This document shows, in pieces, positions 51,459-60,345 of a stretch of 64,000 nucleotides of DNA. The translations under genes were made by a program, and so were the position numbers. Origin of the DNA: Bog-473 sp963753115 (GTDB lineage: Bacteria > Actinomycetota > Acidimicrobiia > Acidimicrobiales > RAAP-2). The first letter of the stretch is position 1, and every line of letters begins with the position of its first letter. The stretch covers positions 1 to 64,000 of the forward strand of contig CAVWBB010000032.1 of the NCBI GenBank assembly GCA_963753115.1. The letters run 5' to 3'. The notes below the pieces were generated by a model, which worked only from the letters and a program-made list of their open reading frames with translations, was not told where the DNA came from and searched no databases.

Positions 51459-52808
51459 GTGTCGCAGCAACCCGTCATCGTGGGCGCCGTGTTGGACGAA
51501 GACGACATGCAAATGCTGTCTGCCATCGGTCGTCATGCGAGCGCACGCCGCCTCGACGACTTTTTGGCCCAAGGAGCTCGCTGCGGCTGGTGCGCCCATC
51601 CGATCCGCCTTCGTGGCTACGTGCTCGGCAACGGGGACGGCCGGGTCGTCTTCTCGAGTCACGAGTTCCCCGACAATGTGGTGCTCAAAGCCTGCGGGTC
51701 GCGTAGCGAGCTGCGCTGCCCCTCGTGCGCCGCGCTGTACCGGGGGGATGCCCGCCACCTGGTGCGTGCCGGACTCGAAGGGGGCAAAGGCATGGACGAG
51801 TCCGTCGCTCAGCACCCTGCCGTGTTCCTGACGCTGACCGCTCCGGGCTTCGGGTTGGTGCACCGGGAGACCTCGACTGGAGCATGCCAGCCGGACCGCG
51901 GTATGCCGCGGTGTTCCCACGGCCGCACGCTGACCTGTAACGCCCGACATGTGCACGACGAGCTGGCCCTCGGTACCCCTCTGTGCGCCCGGTGTTACGA
52001 CTACGCCGGCGCCGTGATGTACAACGCACACAGCGCCGAACTGTGGCGGCGCACCACCATCTACGTCGCCCGTCAGTTGGCGACATCGATGGGCCTTTCC
52101 CGTACCGAGTGCGCCAGGGTGCTTCGCCTCGAGCATGCCAAGGTGGCCGAGTTCCAACGACGTGGCCTGGTGCACTTCCATGCTGTCATCCGGGCCGACG
52201 GTCGTGATGGGTCGCCACCCCCGGTCGATGCCGATCTTTTGGCGCAGGCGTGTCTCGGGGCAGTGCGGGCCGTGGAGGTCGCTCACGCTCGAGGTGCAGC
52301 CCGATGGGGAACCCAAGTCGACGTCCAGGTGCTCGACCGAGACGGGCCGTCGAGCCACGTCCCGAGCTATGTGGCGAAGTACGCCACCAAGGAGCCGGCC
52401 ATGCATCCGGGACTCCTCGATCGGATCCGCACCGAATCCGACTTGACGAGCCGGGATCTCCCGCCACATCTCTTCAACATGGTTGCCGCCGCGTGGGTCC
52501 TGGGTGGAACTCCCGAGTTGAGGGACCTGGGTCTCCGTCGCCACGCCCACCATCTCGGATACTCGGGCCACTTCCTCACCAAGTCCAGGGGTTACTCGAC
52601 CACCTTCGGCGCATTGCGAGAGGCGCGGGCGATGTGGCAGCAGAAGAAGAACGCTGGTGGGGGAGCTGGGGCGACGACCCGTCGGCTTCGGGCAGTGGGG
52701 CGTGGTTGGGCCAACGGGGGAGAGTCCCTCTTCGCCGCCGCGCAAGCCCGTCAGCGGGCCGAGGACAAGAAAGAGGCGGATTTCGTATGCCACACCCGAT
52801 GCGAATAG
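51459..52808 (+). CDS. repSA: RepSA-like rolling-circle replication initiator
   Basis: 449 residues. Family segments typical of AICE initiators: FLTLTAPGFGLVH, the HUH-like histidines in GLVHFHAVIRADG (residues about 235-248), the tyrosine region VPSYVAKYATKE and LGYSGHFLTKSRGYSTTF. Paired cysteines near the N-terminus (CGWC, LRCPSCAALY) and CARCYDYAG suggest zinc binding. GTG 51459. It stands upstream of xis and the converging integrase, giving the rep-xis-int core of an integrative element. Confidence 0.8.
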   Translation: MSQQPVIVGAVLDEDDMQMLSAIGRHASARRLDDFLAQGARCGWCAHPIRLRGYVLGNGDGRVVFSSHEFPDNVVLKACGSRSELRCPSCAALYRGDARHLVRAGLEGGKGMDESVAQHPAVFLTLTAPGFGLVHRETSTGACQPDRGMPRCSHGRTLTCNARHVHDELALGTPLCARCYDYAGAVMYNAHSAELWRRTTIYVARQLATSMGLSRTECARVLRLEHAKVAEFQRRGLVHFHAVIRADGRDGSPPPVDADLLAQACLGAVRAVEVAHARGAARWGTQVDVQVLDRDGPSSHVPSYVAKYATKEPAMHPGLLDRIRTESDLTSRDLPPHLFNMVAAAWVLGGTPELRDLGLRRHAHHLGYSGHFLTKSRGYSTTFGALREARAMWQQKKNAGGGAGATTRRLRAVGRGWANGGESLFAAAQARQRAEDKKEADFVCHTRCE

Positions 52809-52914
52809 GTCCTTGGCCAGAAGGCAAGCCGCCGCAGGCGGTGCGCCAGGCTTGTGGCACGCCCCACACTTCGACGTGCTTCATCTGCAGGTGCGACCGG
52901 GACGGTCGTCGGTG

Positions 52915-53127
52915 ATGGCCGGGTACCCACATCTCTCCGAGGTGCTGCCGCAGCTCGCCACGCCCGAGGAGATCGCTCCGTTGCTCGGTCTCAGCCCTCT
53001 CGGCGTGGTGCGGCAGTGTCGCAAGGGGAAGCTCCCCGCCCTCAAGGTTGGATGTCGCTGGTACATCCATGTGGCCAAGCTCGCCGCGCAAATCGACAGT
53101 GAGGCGGATCGATCGCAGATCGCCTGA
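52915..53127 (+). CDS. xis: Excisionase-like small HTH protein
   Basis: 70 residues: MAGYPHLSEVLPQLATPEEIAPLLGLSPLGVVRQCRKGKLPALKVGCRWYIHVAKLAAQIDSEADRSQIA. The segment LATPEEIAPLLGLSPLGVVRQCRKGKLPALKVGCRWYI is a MerR-type helix-turn-helix of the excisionase (HTH_17) family. The frame is open further upstream, but the ATG fits the domain. In AICEs Xis sits between rep and int. Confidence 0.75.
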   Translation: MAGYPHLSEVLPQLATPEEIAPLLGLSPLGVVRQCRKGKLPALKVGCRWYIHVAKLAAQIDSEADRSQIA

Positions 53128-53175
53128 ACGAGGAGAGCGGAATTCCGTTGAAGGTCCGAGAGGCGGGGGAGCCGG

Positions 53176-54384
53176 TCACCCGCTTGTCGGTGGCAGCAGT
53201 GTCCGGGCCAGCACCTCGGCCGCCGAGCGCTGCCGGTCCAATGTCGCATGGCCGTACAAGCTCAGCGTGAGGGTGGGGTTGGCATGCCCCAAGATCTCCG
53301 CCGCATTGCGCGGATCAATGCCGGCCGCCAGCATCTCGGTGGCGGCGAAGTGCCGAAGCGAGTGCAGATGGACGTGCGGCATGTCGAGCTCGGTGCAGAG
53401 TTTGTGGACGACCGAGGAGAAGGTCTCGGGGTTGACGGGCCTGCTGCCATCGGGCACCGGCGAAACCACAAAGGCATCGTGCACGAGCGTTACCTCGATC
53501 GCCGCTGCGGCTTTGGCGCAGCGAGCACGCCAGGCGTCGAGCAGTGTTCGTCCGGCGGGAGCGACCACGACCCAACGCTCACGCCCGCCCTTGGTGCTTT
53601 TTTCGCCCCGGTCCGTACCCGCCCGGTAGAGGGAGCGCCGGATCCTGATCCTCTCGCCTTCGATATCGGTCCAGCGCAAGGCGCAGAGCTCACCCCGACG
53701 GGCCCCCGTGAGGACGGCCAGAGACAGAAGCATCCCCCACCGTGCGTTCCGCTTGGCTCCAGCGGACAGGAGCGCCTGCACCTCCTCGACGGTGGGAACC
53801 TGGAGCTCGACATGGCCCAGAGGAGGCGGCTGGGCCCGCTCGGCGGGGTTGCGGTCGATCCAGCCCCAGCGCACAGCCTGGCTGAGTGCGGCCGAGAGCA
53901 CGGCGTGGTGGCGCCGGATGCTGGCCGGCTTGAGCGGACGGTCACGGCCCTCACCGGTGGCCAGCTTGCGGTACCACTCGTCGAGGTGCCGGGGCGTCAG
54001 GTCGGCGATCGGGACGTCGCCGAACTCGGGATAGATGACCGTCTCAGCGGAGCGGTGGGCGTCGTGCAGCGTCCGGGGAGCCCGGCCTCGGGCCTCGCTG
54101 TGGCGCAGCCATTCCTCGACGAGGGAGCGGACGGTCGCCGTCGAGTCCGTGGCGGTCCGGTTCTCGTCCAACTCTTTTTGCCACGCCCGCAGCGCCGCCC
54201 GTGCCTCGGTCTGGTTCTTGGCCTCGACGGTCTTCGTCCGCTGCCTGGGATGACCCGTCACAGGGTCGGTGCCGACGAAGACGCGGAGGCGCCAGGTGCG
54301 CGGGCCTCGCTGTTGAACCGACCCTGTACCCTTGGGTCGTCTCGATGGCCTGGTCTCTGGCCCCACGCAGGGAATATAGACCAA
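53176..54384 (-). CDS. int: Phage-type tyrosine integrase
   Basis: 402 residues. N-terminal AP2-like arm-binding domain (SVQQRGPRTWRLRVFVGTDPVTGHPRQRTKTVEAKNQTEARAALRAW), core-binding domain (TVRSLVEEWLRHSEARGRAPRTLHDAHRSAETVIYPEFGDVPI), then the catalytic domain: R in TGARRGELCALRW, K in STKGGRERWVVVA, HSLRHFAATEM, ILGHANPTLTLSLYGH with the Tyr. It probably starts at TTG 54384, 20 bp from the 5' end of tRNA-Ser and pointing away from it. It converges with xis, which is unusual for AICEs, where rep, xis and int are usually collinear. Confidence 0.9.
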   Translation of the reverse strand: MVYIPCVGPETRPSRRPKGTGSVQQRGPRTWRLRVFVGTDPVTGHPRQRTKTVEAKNQTEARAALRAWQKELDENRTATDSTATVRSLVEEWLRHSEARGRAPRTLHDAHRSAETVIYPEFGDVPIADLTPRHLDEWYRKLATGEGRDRPLKPASIRRHHAVLSAALSQAVRWGWIDRNPAERAQPPPLGHVELQVPTVEEVQALLSAGAKRNARWGMLLSLAVLTGARRGELCALRWTDIEGERIRIRRSLYRAGTDRGEKSTKGGRERWVVVAPAGRTLLDAWRARCAKAAAAIEVTLVHDAFVVSPVPDGSRPVNPETFSSVVHKLCTELDMPHVHLHSLRHFAATEMLAAGIDPRNAAEILGHANPTLTLSLYGHATLDRQRSAAEVLARTLLPPTSG

Positions 54385-54403
54385 ATATAGGCCAAAGGGT
54401 GCT

Positions 54404-54492
54404 GGAGAGGTGCGAGAGCGGCCGAATCGGACTCACTGCTAATGAGTTGACCTGGGTAACCGGGTCCGAGGGTTCAAATCCCTCCCTCTCCG
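54404..54492 (+). tRNA. tRNA-Ser (GCU anticodon)
   Basis: 89 nt. The acceptor stem GGAGAGG pairs with CCTCTCC, the anticodon stem-loop is ACTCA-CTGCTAA-TGAGT with anticodon GCT, a long variable arm follows (class II), and the T-loop is GGTTCAAATCC. CCA is not encoded. It lies between the integrase and rimO, and its 5' end is the candidate attachment site. Confidence 0.93.
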
Positions 54493-54607
54493 CTCGGGGG
54501 TCTGCCGCAGTGTGGTGGATGATCCGGATAGTCGGCCCGCCTCGGCGGGCCTGCCGAGCCTCGTCGCCCCGACGGGACCCGGCCTGGTGCGAGGAGTGTG
54601 TGACGTC

Positions 54608-56006
54608 GTGGGCCTCTATTGGCTGCAGACCTTGGGGTGCCCGAAGAACCAGGTCGACTCCGACAAGCTGGAGGGCTATCTCGCTGCCCAGGGGTACGGC
54701 CGCGCGCAAGATCCGGAGGCCGCCGACCTTGTGGTGGTCAACACCTGCGCTTTCATCGATGCCGCCCGCCAGGAGTCGATCGACACCGTCCTGACCCTCG
54801 CCGATCAGCGCCAACCCGGCGCACGCCTCGTCGTCACCGGGTGCATGGCCGAGCGTTACGGCGACGAGCTGCGCGACGCACTCCCCGAGGTCGACCTCGT
54901 CGCCGGGTTCGGGGCCGAGCTCACGGCGCAACCCTCCGCCGACGCTGTCCCCGTGACCTTGATGACGGGACGGCGCGGCCCGGCGCCCGCACCGACGACG
55001 AACGGCTTCGACCTCCTCGAACTGCCCCGGCCCGCGTCGCGCGCGCCCCTGGGCCTACGTCAAGGTCGCCGAGGGCTGTGACCGCATCTGTGGCTTCTGC
55101 GCCATCCCTTCCTTCCGGGGCAAGCAGCGGTCCCGTTCCGTCGAGGACGTGCTGGCCGAGGTCGACGCACTCGGCACGCCGGCCCACGGCGCGCCGCCCC
55201 TGCGCGAGATCGTCCTCGTCGCGCAGGACCTCGCCTCCTACGGTCGCGACCGGTCGGGCCCGGGCCGGCGGACCCGTATCGCCCACGGCCCGTCACCCGT
55301 CGCCGCCCTCACCCGCGCCGTGTCGTCGCGCGTGGAGCGCACCCGTCTGCTCTACCTCTATCCCTCCGGGTTGACCGACGAGCTGATCGAGACCGTTCTC
55401 GCCACCGGTGTGCCGTACTTCGACCTGTCGCTCCAGCACGTGGCGCGCCCGCTGCTCGCCCGCATGCGCCGCTGGGGCGACGGCGACCGCTTCCTGCGCC
55501 GGATCGCCGACATCCGGGCCGCCGAACCCGACGCCACCTTCCGCTCCTCCTTCATCCTCGGTTACCCGGGCGAGACCGAGCGCGACCACGACCTCCTGCT
55601 CGAGTTTCTCGATGCGGCACAGCTCGACTGGGCCGGCTTCTTCCCCTTCTCCCGCGAAGACGGCACCCACGCCGCCGTACTCGACGAGCAAGTGCCATCC
55701 GAGCTCGCCCTCGAGCGACTGCGCGAATGCGCGGAACTGCAGGACGCCATCACCGCCGCCAAGCGGGACGCGCTGATCGGCGTGACCCGACAGGTCCTCG
55801 TCGACGCGCCGGGCCGCGGGCGAACGGTGCACGAGGCGCCCGAGATCGACGGCATCGTCTACGTGCCGACCGAGCTCCCGGTGGGCAGCCTCGTCGACGT
55901 CACCATCACCGGCGCGGAGGGCCCCGACCTCCACGCCGTGGCGGCAGCAGACCGCAACCCCGTCGCTGCCGGCGCCAGCGCGGGAGCAGGAGTGGCAACA
56001 TCGTGA
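54608..56006 (+). CDS. rimO: Ribosomal protein S12 methylthiotransferase RimO, one frameshift
   Basis: Radical-SAM enzyme that thiomethylates an Asp of ribosomal protein S12. UPF0004 domain: LYWLQTLGCPKNQVDSDKLEGYLAAQGY and LVVVNTCAFIDAARQESIDTV, VVTGCMAERYGDEL. Radical SAM CxxxCxxC: EGCDRICGFCAIPSFRGKQRSR. C-terminal TRAM-like region ends near 55950. One extra C in a C run near 55045 breaks the frame just before the radical-SAM motif. Because rimO is conserved and everything else fits, a sequencing error is likely. GTG 54608 has an upstream AGGAG; the stop overlaps pgsA. Confidence 0.85.
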
Positions 56007-56593
56007 GCGAGGCGACACACGAGCCAACGCCGCCGCAGTTCGCCTTCGGCCCCAGCGCCCTGGTCACGCCCGCCAACGCCGTCACCGTGGCCCGGTTGTT
56101 GGCGGCACCGGTCTATGTGCTCATGCTCATCGCCTGGGGGGCATCGTGGGTCAACGTCGTGGTGGGCCTCGTCCTCGCCGGCAGCGACGGGCTCGATGGC
56201 TACATGGCCCGCCGCCACGGCACGACCCGCTCGGGTGCCTTCCTCGACCCGCTGGCCGACAAGGCCGTCGTGCTCGGCGCCCTCATCACGCTCTCGGCCC
56301 AGGGCCACCTGCCGTGGCTCCCGGTGATCCTCATCGCCATCCGCGAGGTCGGCATGCAGGTGTACCGCTCGTGGGTCGGACGCGCCGGCGTCTCCATCCC
56401 GGCCCGGAAGTCGGCCAAGCTCAAGACCCTGGTGCAGGACTTCGCGGTCGGCACGTGCATCATTCCCCCGCTGGCGCACCAGCACACGCTGCAGGTCGCG
56501 GTGATCTGGTTCGCCTGCGCGCTGACGCTGTACACCGGCGCCGAGTACGTGCTCGACGGCCGCAAGATGCTGCACCGCCCGGCTGCCCCGTAA
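56003..56593 (+). CDS. pgsA: CDP-alcohol phosphatidyltransferase (PgsA-like)
   Basis: 196 residues with about five TM helices. The signature DGLDGYMARRHGTTRSGAFLDPLADK fits D-G-x2-A-R-x8-G-x3-D-x3-D. It probably makes phosphatidylglycerophosphate from CDP-diacylglycerol and glycerol-3-phosphate. GTG 56003 overlaps the rimO stop. rimO-pgsA-cinA order is standard in actinobacteria, confirming chromosomal DNA here. Confidence 0.88.
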   Translation: MSEATHEPTPPQFAFGPSALVTPANAVTVARLLAAPVYVLMLIAWGASWVNVVVGLVLAGSDGLDGYMARRHGTTRSGAFLDPLADKAVVLGALITLSAQGHLPWLPVILIAIREVGMQVYRSWVGRAGVSIPARKSAKLKTLVQDFAVGTCIIPPLAHQHTLQVAVIWFACALTLYTGAEYVLDGRKMLHRPAAP

Positions 56594-56603
56594 GGTCACT
56601 CCC

Positions 56604-57890
56604 ATGAGGATCGAGATCGTCGCGGTCGGCACCGAGTTGCTGCTGGGGCAGATTGCCGACACCAACTCCGCCTGGCTCGGCGAGCACCTGGCCGCCAACG
56701 GCGTGGCTTCGCACTTCCACCAGGCGGTGGGGGACAACCACGATCGCATCACCCTGGCGCTGCGCACCGCCCTGGCCCGGAGCGACGGCGTCATCATGTG
56801 CGGCGGGCTCGGCCCGACCCAGGACGACATCACCCGGGAGGCGATCGCCGAGGTGATGGGAGTCCCGTTGGTGCGCGATCAGGCGATCGTCGACGTGATC
56901 GCCGGCTTCTTCGACGCCCGGGGCCGGACCATGACGGCGAACAACGCGCGACAGGCCGATGTGCCGCAGGGGGCGACCATCATCCCGCAGGTGGCCGGCA
57001 CCGCGCCCGGCCTCATCTGCCCGGTGGGGAACAAGGTCGTCTACGCCGTCCCCGGCGTCCCCTACGAGATGTCCGAGATGTTCGAGCGCGGCATCCTGCC
57101 CGATCTCCGGGCCCGCATGGCCGAGAGCGGGGAAGAGACGGGCGTCATCGCCAGCCGCGTGCTGCGCACGTGGGGGGCGAGCGAGTCCGGGCTGGCCGAG
57201 TCGCTCCAGGACCGCATCGACGCGGTCGACGCGGCGGGCGAGGTGACCCTGGCCTTCCTCGCCTCGGGGATCGAGGGGATCAAGGTGCGCATCACCGCAC
57301 GAGCCCACACGCTCGAGGACGTGACCGCGCTGCTCGACAAGGAGGACGCCGAGGTGCGCCGCGCCATCGAAGAGCGACTCGGCGACATCGTCTTCGGCGT
57401 CGACGACGAGACCATGGAGGTCGCCGTGGCCGCCCGACTGATCGATCAGGGGCTGACCTTCGGCGTGGCCGAGTCACTCACCGGCGGGCTCATCGCCAGC
57501 CGCTTGGTCAATGTGGCGGGGGCGTCGGCGTGGTTCCGCGGCGGCGTCGTCGCCTACGACGCACAGGTCAAGTTCGACGTCCTGGGGGTGCCCACCGGGC
57601 CGGTCGTGACCGAATCGGCCGCGGCGGCCATGGCCGAGGGGGCGGCCCGGGTGACGGGCGCCGACGTGGGGCTCGGCATCACTGGGGTGGCCGGACCCGA
57701 CGACCAGGAGGGTGTGGCACCGGGCACGGTGTTCGTCGGCCTCCATCTGCCCGGCCAGCCCGCCCAGTCGCGTCAGTTGCAGGTCCCGGGCGACCGAGAA
57801 CGCGTCCGCCAATATGCGGCCATTTCCGCCCTTGACCTGCTACGACGTGCGCTCGACGCGCCCGCTCCGACGCCCGCTCCGCCTGACTGA
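56604..57890 (+). CDS. cinA: CinA family nicotinamide-nucleotide amidase
   Basis: 428 residues. The N-terminal MoCF-like domain is MRIEIVAVGTELLLGQIADTNSAWLGEHLAANGVASHFHQAVGDNHDRI with GGLGPTQDDITREAIAEVMG. The C-terminal CinA amidase domain (LTFGVAESLTGGLIASRLVNVAGASAWFRGGVVAYDAQVKFDVLGV...VGLGITGVAGPDDQEGVAPGTVFVGL) carries the catalytic Ser region. It deamidates NMN and hydrolyses ADP-ribose in family members. ATG 56604 lies 10 bp after pgsA. Confidence 0.93.
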   Translation: MRIEIVAVGTELLLGQIADTNSAWLGEHLAANGVASHFHQAVGDNHDRITLALRTALARSDGVIMCGGLGPTQDDITREAIAEVMGVPLVRDQAIVDVIAGFFDARGRTMTANNARQADVPQGATIIPQVAGTAPGLICPVGNKVVYAVPGVPYEMSEMFERGILPDLRARMAESGEETGVIASRVLRTWGASESGLAESLQDRIDAVDAAGEVTLAFLASGIEGIKVRITARAHTLEDVTALLDKEDAEVRRAIEERLGDIVFGVDDETMEVAVAARLIDQGLTFGVAESLTGGLIASRLVNVAGASAWFRGGVVAYDAQVKFDVLGVPTGPVVTESAAAAMAEGAARVTGADVGLGITGVAGPDDQEGVAPGTVFVGLHLPGQPAQSRQLQVPGDRERVRQYAAISALDLLRRALDAPAPTPAPPD

Positions 57891-57974
57891 CCGCGTTCAC
57901 AGGAGGCCCACAGCCGGGTCACACTGGAGGGGGAAACGCGAGTGCGACCCTGTCGGGCAGGGAGGTATGGCCAA

Positions 57975-58688
57975 GTGAAGACGGACAACGGACCGCGGGT
58001 GTTGGTGGTCGACGACGAACCCTCGATCGTGGACGCGGTGGCGACATCGCTGCGCTACGAGGGCTTCACGGTGGACGAGGCGATGACCGGCCGCAAGGCC
58101 CTCGCCCAGGCGCAGGAGGACCCGCCCGATCTCGTGATCCTCGACGTCATGCTGCCCGACCTCGATGGACTGGAGGTGACGCGCCGGCTCCGCTCCGACG
58201 GGCTCCGGGTGCCGGTCCTCTTCCTCACGGCGCGCGACACGTTGCAGGACAAACTCGCCGGTCTCACGGTCGGCGGTGACGACTACGTGACCAAGCCGTT
58301 CGCTCTGGCCGAGGTGATCGCGCGCGTGCACGCCATCCTGCGCCGCACCGGCTACGAGCCCGAGGACGACGGCGTGCTCCGGTTCTCGGACCTCGAGCTC
58401 GACGAGAGCGCGCACGAGGTGCGACGCGGCGGCCACGCCATCAACCTCACGGCGACGGAATTCAATCTCCTGCGCTATTTCATGCTGAACCCGCGCCACG
58501 TGTTGTCCAAGTCACAGATCCTGGACCATGTCTGGCACTACGACTTCGGTGGCGACGGCAACGTCGTGGAGACCTACGTCAGCTACCTGCGCAAGAAGCT
58601 CGAGAAGTTCGGCCCGCCGCTCATCCACACCATCCGTCTCGTCGGCTACACCCTCCGGGAACCCGAATCGGCCAGCGGAGCAGCCTGA
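57975..58688 (+). CDS. OmpR-family response regulator
   Basis: 237 residues. Receiver (RVLVVDDEPSIVDAVATSLRYEGFTVDEA, phosphoacceptor D in LVILDVMLPDLDGLEV, LTARDTLQDKLAGLTVGGDDYVTKPFALAEV) and winged helix (INLTATEFNLLRYFMLNPRHVLSKSQILDHVWHYDFGGDGNVVETYVSYLRKKL). GTG 57975 has GGAGG upstream at good distance. It is followed immediately by its kinase. TrcR/PrrA-like arrangement; signal unknown. Confidence 0.92.
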   Translation: MKTDNGPRVLVVDDEPSIVDAVATSLRYEGFTVDEAMTGRKALAQAQEDPPDLVILDVMLPDLDGLEVTRRLRSDGLRVPVLFLTARDTLQDKLAGLTVGGDDYVTKPFALAEVIARVHAILRRTGYEPEDDGVLRFSDLELDESAHEVRRGGHAINLTATEFNLLRYFMLNPRHVLSKSQILDHVWHYDFGGDGNVVETYVSYLRKKLEKFGPPLIHTIRLVGYTLREPESASGAA

Positions 58689-60266
58689 GTGTCGCTCCGG
58701 CTCCGACTCCTCCTCGCGGTCGGAGCGATCGCCATCGTCGCCCTGGTGGTGGCTGATTTCGCCACGTATTCGGCGTTGCGCACGTCGCTCTACAACCAGG
58801 TGGACCAGCAGCTGGCGGACCAACGTCCCCGCTTCGTGGGGACGCCGACAGGCTTGGTCTTCACCTGCCCTTCTCCGCAGCACGACTTTGGATCTCCAGG
58901 CGCGGAGCCCGACAGCGGCAACAGCGGCAACAGCGGTGGGGGACCGGCACCCAGCAGTAGCGGGAACGAGCGGTTCCCGAACGTCTTTGCGATCAGCTAC
59001 TTCTCGGTGGTGACACAGAGCAAGAGCTCCGTAGTGGGCAACGTGGAGTGCCCGGCCTACGTGGGCAACGTCCCTTATCGCCCTCAACTCCCCGTGCCCA
59101 TCACGGGGTTCCAGGCGCAACCCGACGGCTCGCAGGTGGCGTACTTCACCACCGGCTCCGTGGCCCCGAACGGCCCGAGCTTCCGGGTGCGCGCCGAGAA
59201 GCTCACTGGCAACCTGGTCCAGGTCCAGGCGCAACCGCTCGTGGACCAGGACAGCACCCTGCACACGCTCTTTCTGACCGAGCTGGCCGTGACGGCCGGC
59301 GCACTCGTGCTCGCGCTGGCCGGCGGCTGGTGGTTGGTCCGGCTCGGCCTGCGCCCGCTCGAAGACGTGGAGCGCACGGCCGACTCCATCGCGGCGGGAG
59401 ACCTGGACCAGCGGGTGCCCGGCGCCGATCAGGCGACCGAAGTCGGACGGTTGGCCCGCGCGCTGAACGTGATGCTCGAGCGGATTCAGGCCGCCTTCTC
59501 CGCTCGCGTTGCCTCGGAGTCGCGGTTGCGCGAGAACGAACAACATCTGCGCCAATTCGTCGCCGACGCCTCGCACGAGTTGCGCACCCCGATCGCCGCG
59601 GTCTCGGCCTACGCCGAGCTCTTCGAGCGCGGCGGGTCCGACCACTCCGACGACCTCCCGCGCATCTTCACGGGGATCCGCACCGAGACGGCCCGCATGG
59701 ACCGGCTCGTGAACGATCTCCTCACCCTGGCCCGTCTCGACGAGGGCGTGCCGATGGAGATGGGGTCGGTGGAGCTGGTGTCGCTTGCTTCCGACGCTGT
59801 CCGCACCGCCACTGCGGTGGGACCTGAATGGCCAGTGCAGTTCTGGGCGGCGCGCCCTCTCGAGGTGACCGGCGACAAGGATCGCCTGCGCCAGGTGCTC
59901 GACAACCTGCTGGCCAACGTACGGGCGCACACGCCGCCGGGCACGACGGCCACGGTGCGCGTCGACCAGATCGGTGACCAGGCCCAGATAGAGGTGCGCG
60001 ACACCGGTCCGGGCATGCCCGAAGAGGACGCCCGCCGTGTCTTCGAGCGCTTCTACCGGGCCGACCCGGCCCGGGCCCGTACCAGGGGCGGCAGCGGGCT
60101 TGGTCTGTCCATCGTGGACGCCATCGTGGCGGCCCACGGCGGGACGGTCTCGGCGGCGTCCACGCCCGGTGAAGGCCTGGTGGTCACCGTGCTGATCCCG
60201 GTCGGCCCCCCGGCGCTGGCCGAGGACCCCGTGCCTGCGGGCGAGCTCCCGCAACCAGCCGGCTGA
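58689..60266 (+). CDS. Membrane sensor histidine kinase
   Basis: 525 residues. TM1 LLLAVGAIAIVALVVADFA, a long extracytoplasmic domain with a Gly/Ser-rich insertion (NSGNSGGGPAPSSSGN), TM2 LAVTAGALVLALAGGWWLVRLGL, HAMP, H-box DASHELRTPIAAVSAYAELFE, N-box DNLLANVRAHTPPGTTATV, G1 DTGPGMPEEDARRVFERFYR, G2 GGSGLGLSIVDAIVAAHGG. Complete and adjacent to its regulator, with the GTG at 58689 after the regulator stop. Confidence 0.92.
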   Translation: MSLRLRLLLAVGAIAIVALVVADFATYSALRTSLYNQVDQQLADQRPRFVGTPTGLVFTCPSPQHDFGSPGAEPDSGNSGNSGGGPAPSSSGNERFPNVFAISYFSVVTQSKSSVVGNVECPAYVGNVPYRPQLPVPITGFQAQPDGSQVAYFTTGSVAPNGPSFRVRAEKLTGNLVQVQAQPLVDQDSTLHTLFLTELAVTAGALVLALAGGWWLVRLGLRPLEDVERTADSIAAGDLDQRVPGADQATEVGRLARALNVMLERIQAAFSARVASESRLRENEQHLRQFVADASHELRTPIAAVSAYAELFERGGSDHSDDLPRIFTGIRTETARMDRLVNDLLTLARLDEGVPMEMGSVELVSLASDAVRTATAVGPEWPVQFWAARPLEVTGDKDRLRQVLDNLLANVRAHTPPGTTATVRVDQIGDQAQIEVRDTGPGMPEEDARRVFERFYRADPARARTRGGSGLGLSIVDAIVAAHGGTVSAASTPGEGLVVTVLIPVGPPALAEDPVPAGELPQPAG

Positions 60267-60345
60267 GCAGGCTCGCCCAGCGGGGTCGGGATTCACACCG
60301 CACCCACAGCCGGGCTTCACGAAGTCCAGAGGCCGGACCGGCACC

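Noticed and set aside
55000..55100. Programmed frameshift in rimO
   Set aside because: The change is one extra C in a C run with no slippery heptamer, and rimO is not known to use frameshifting.
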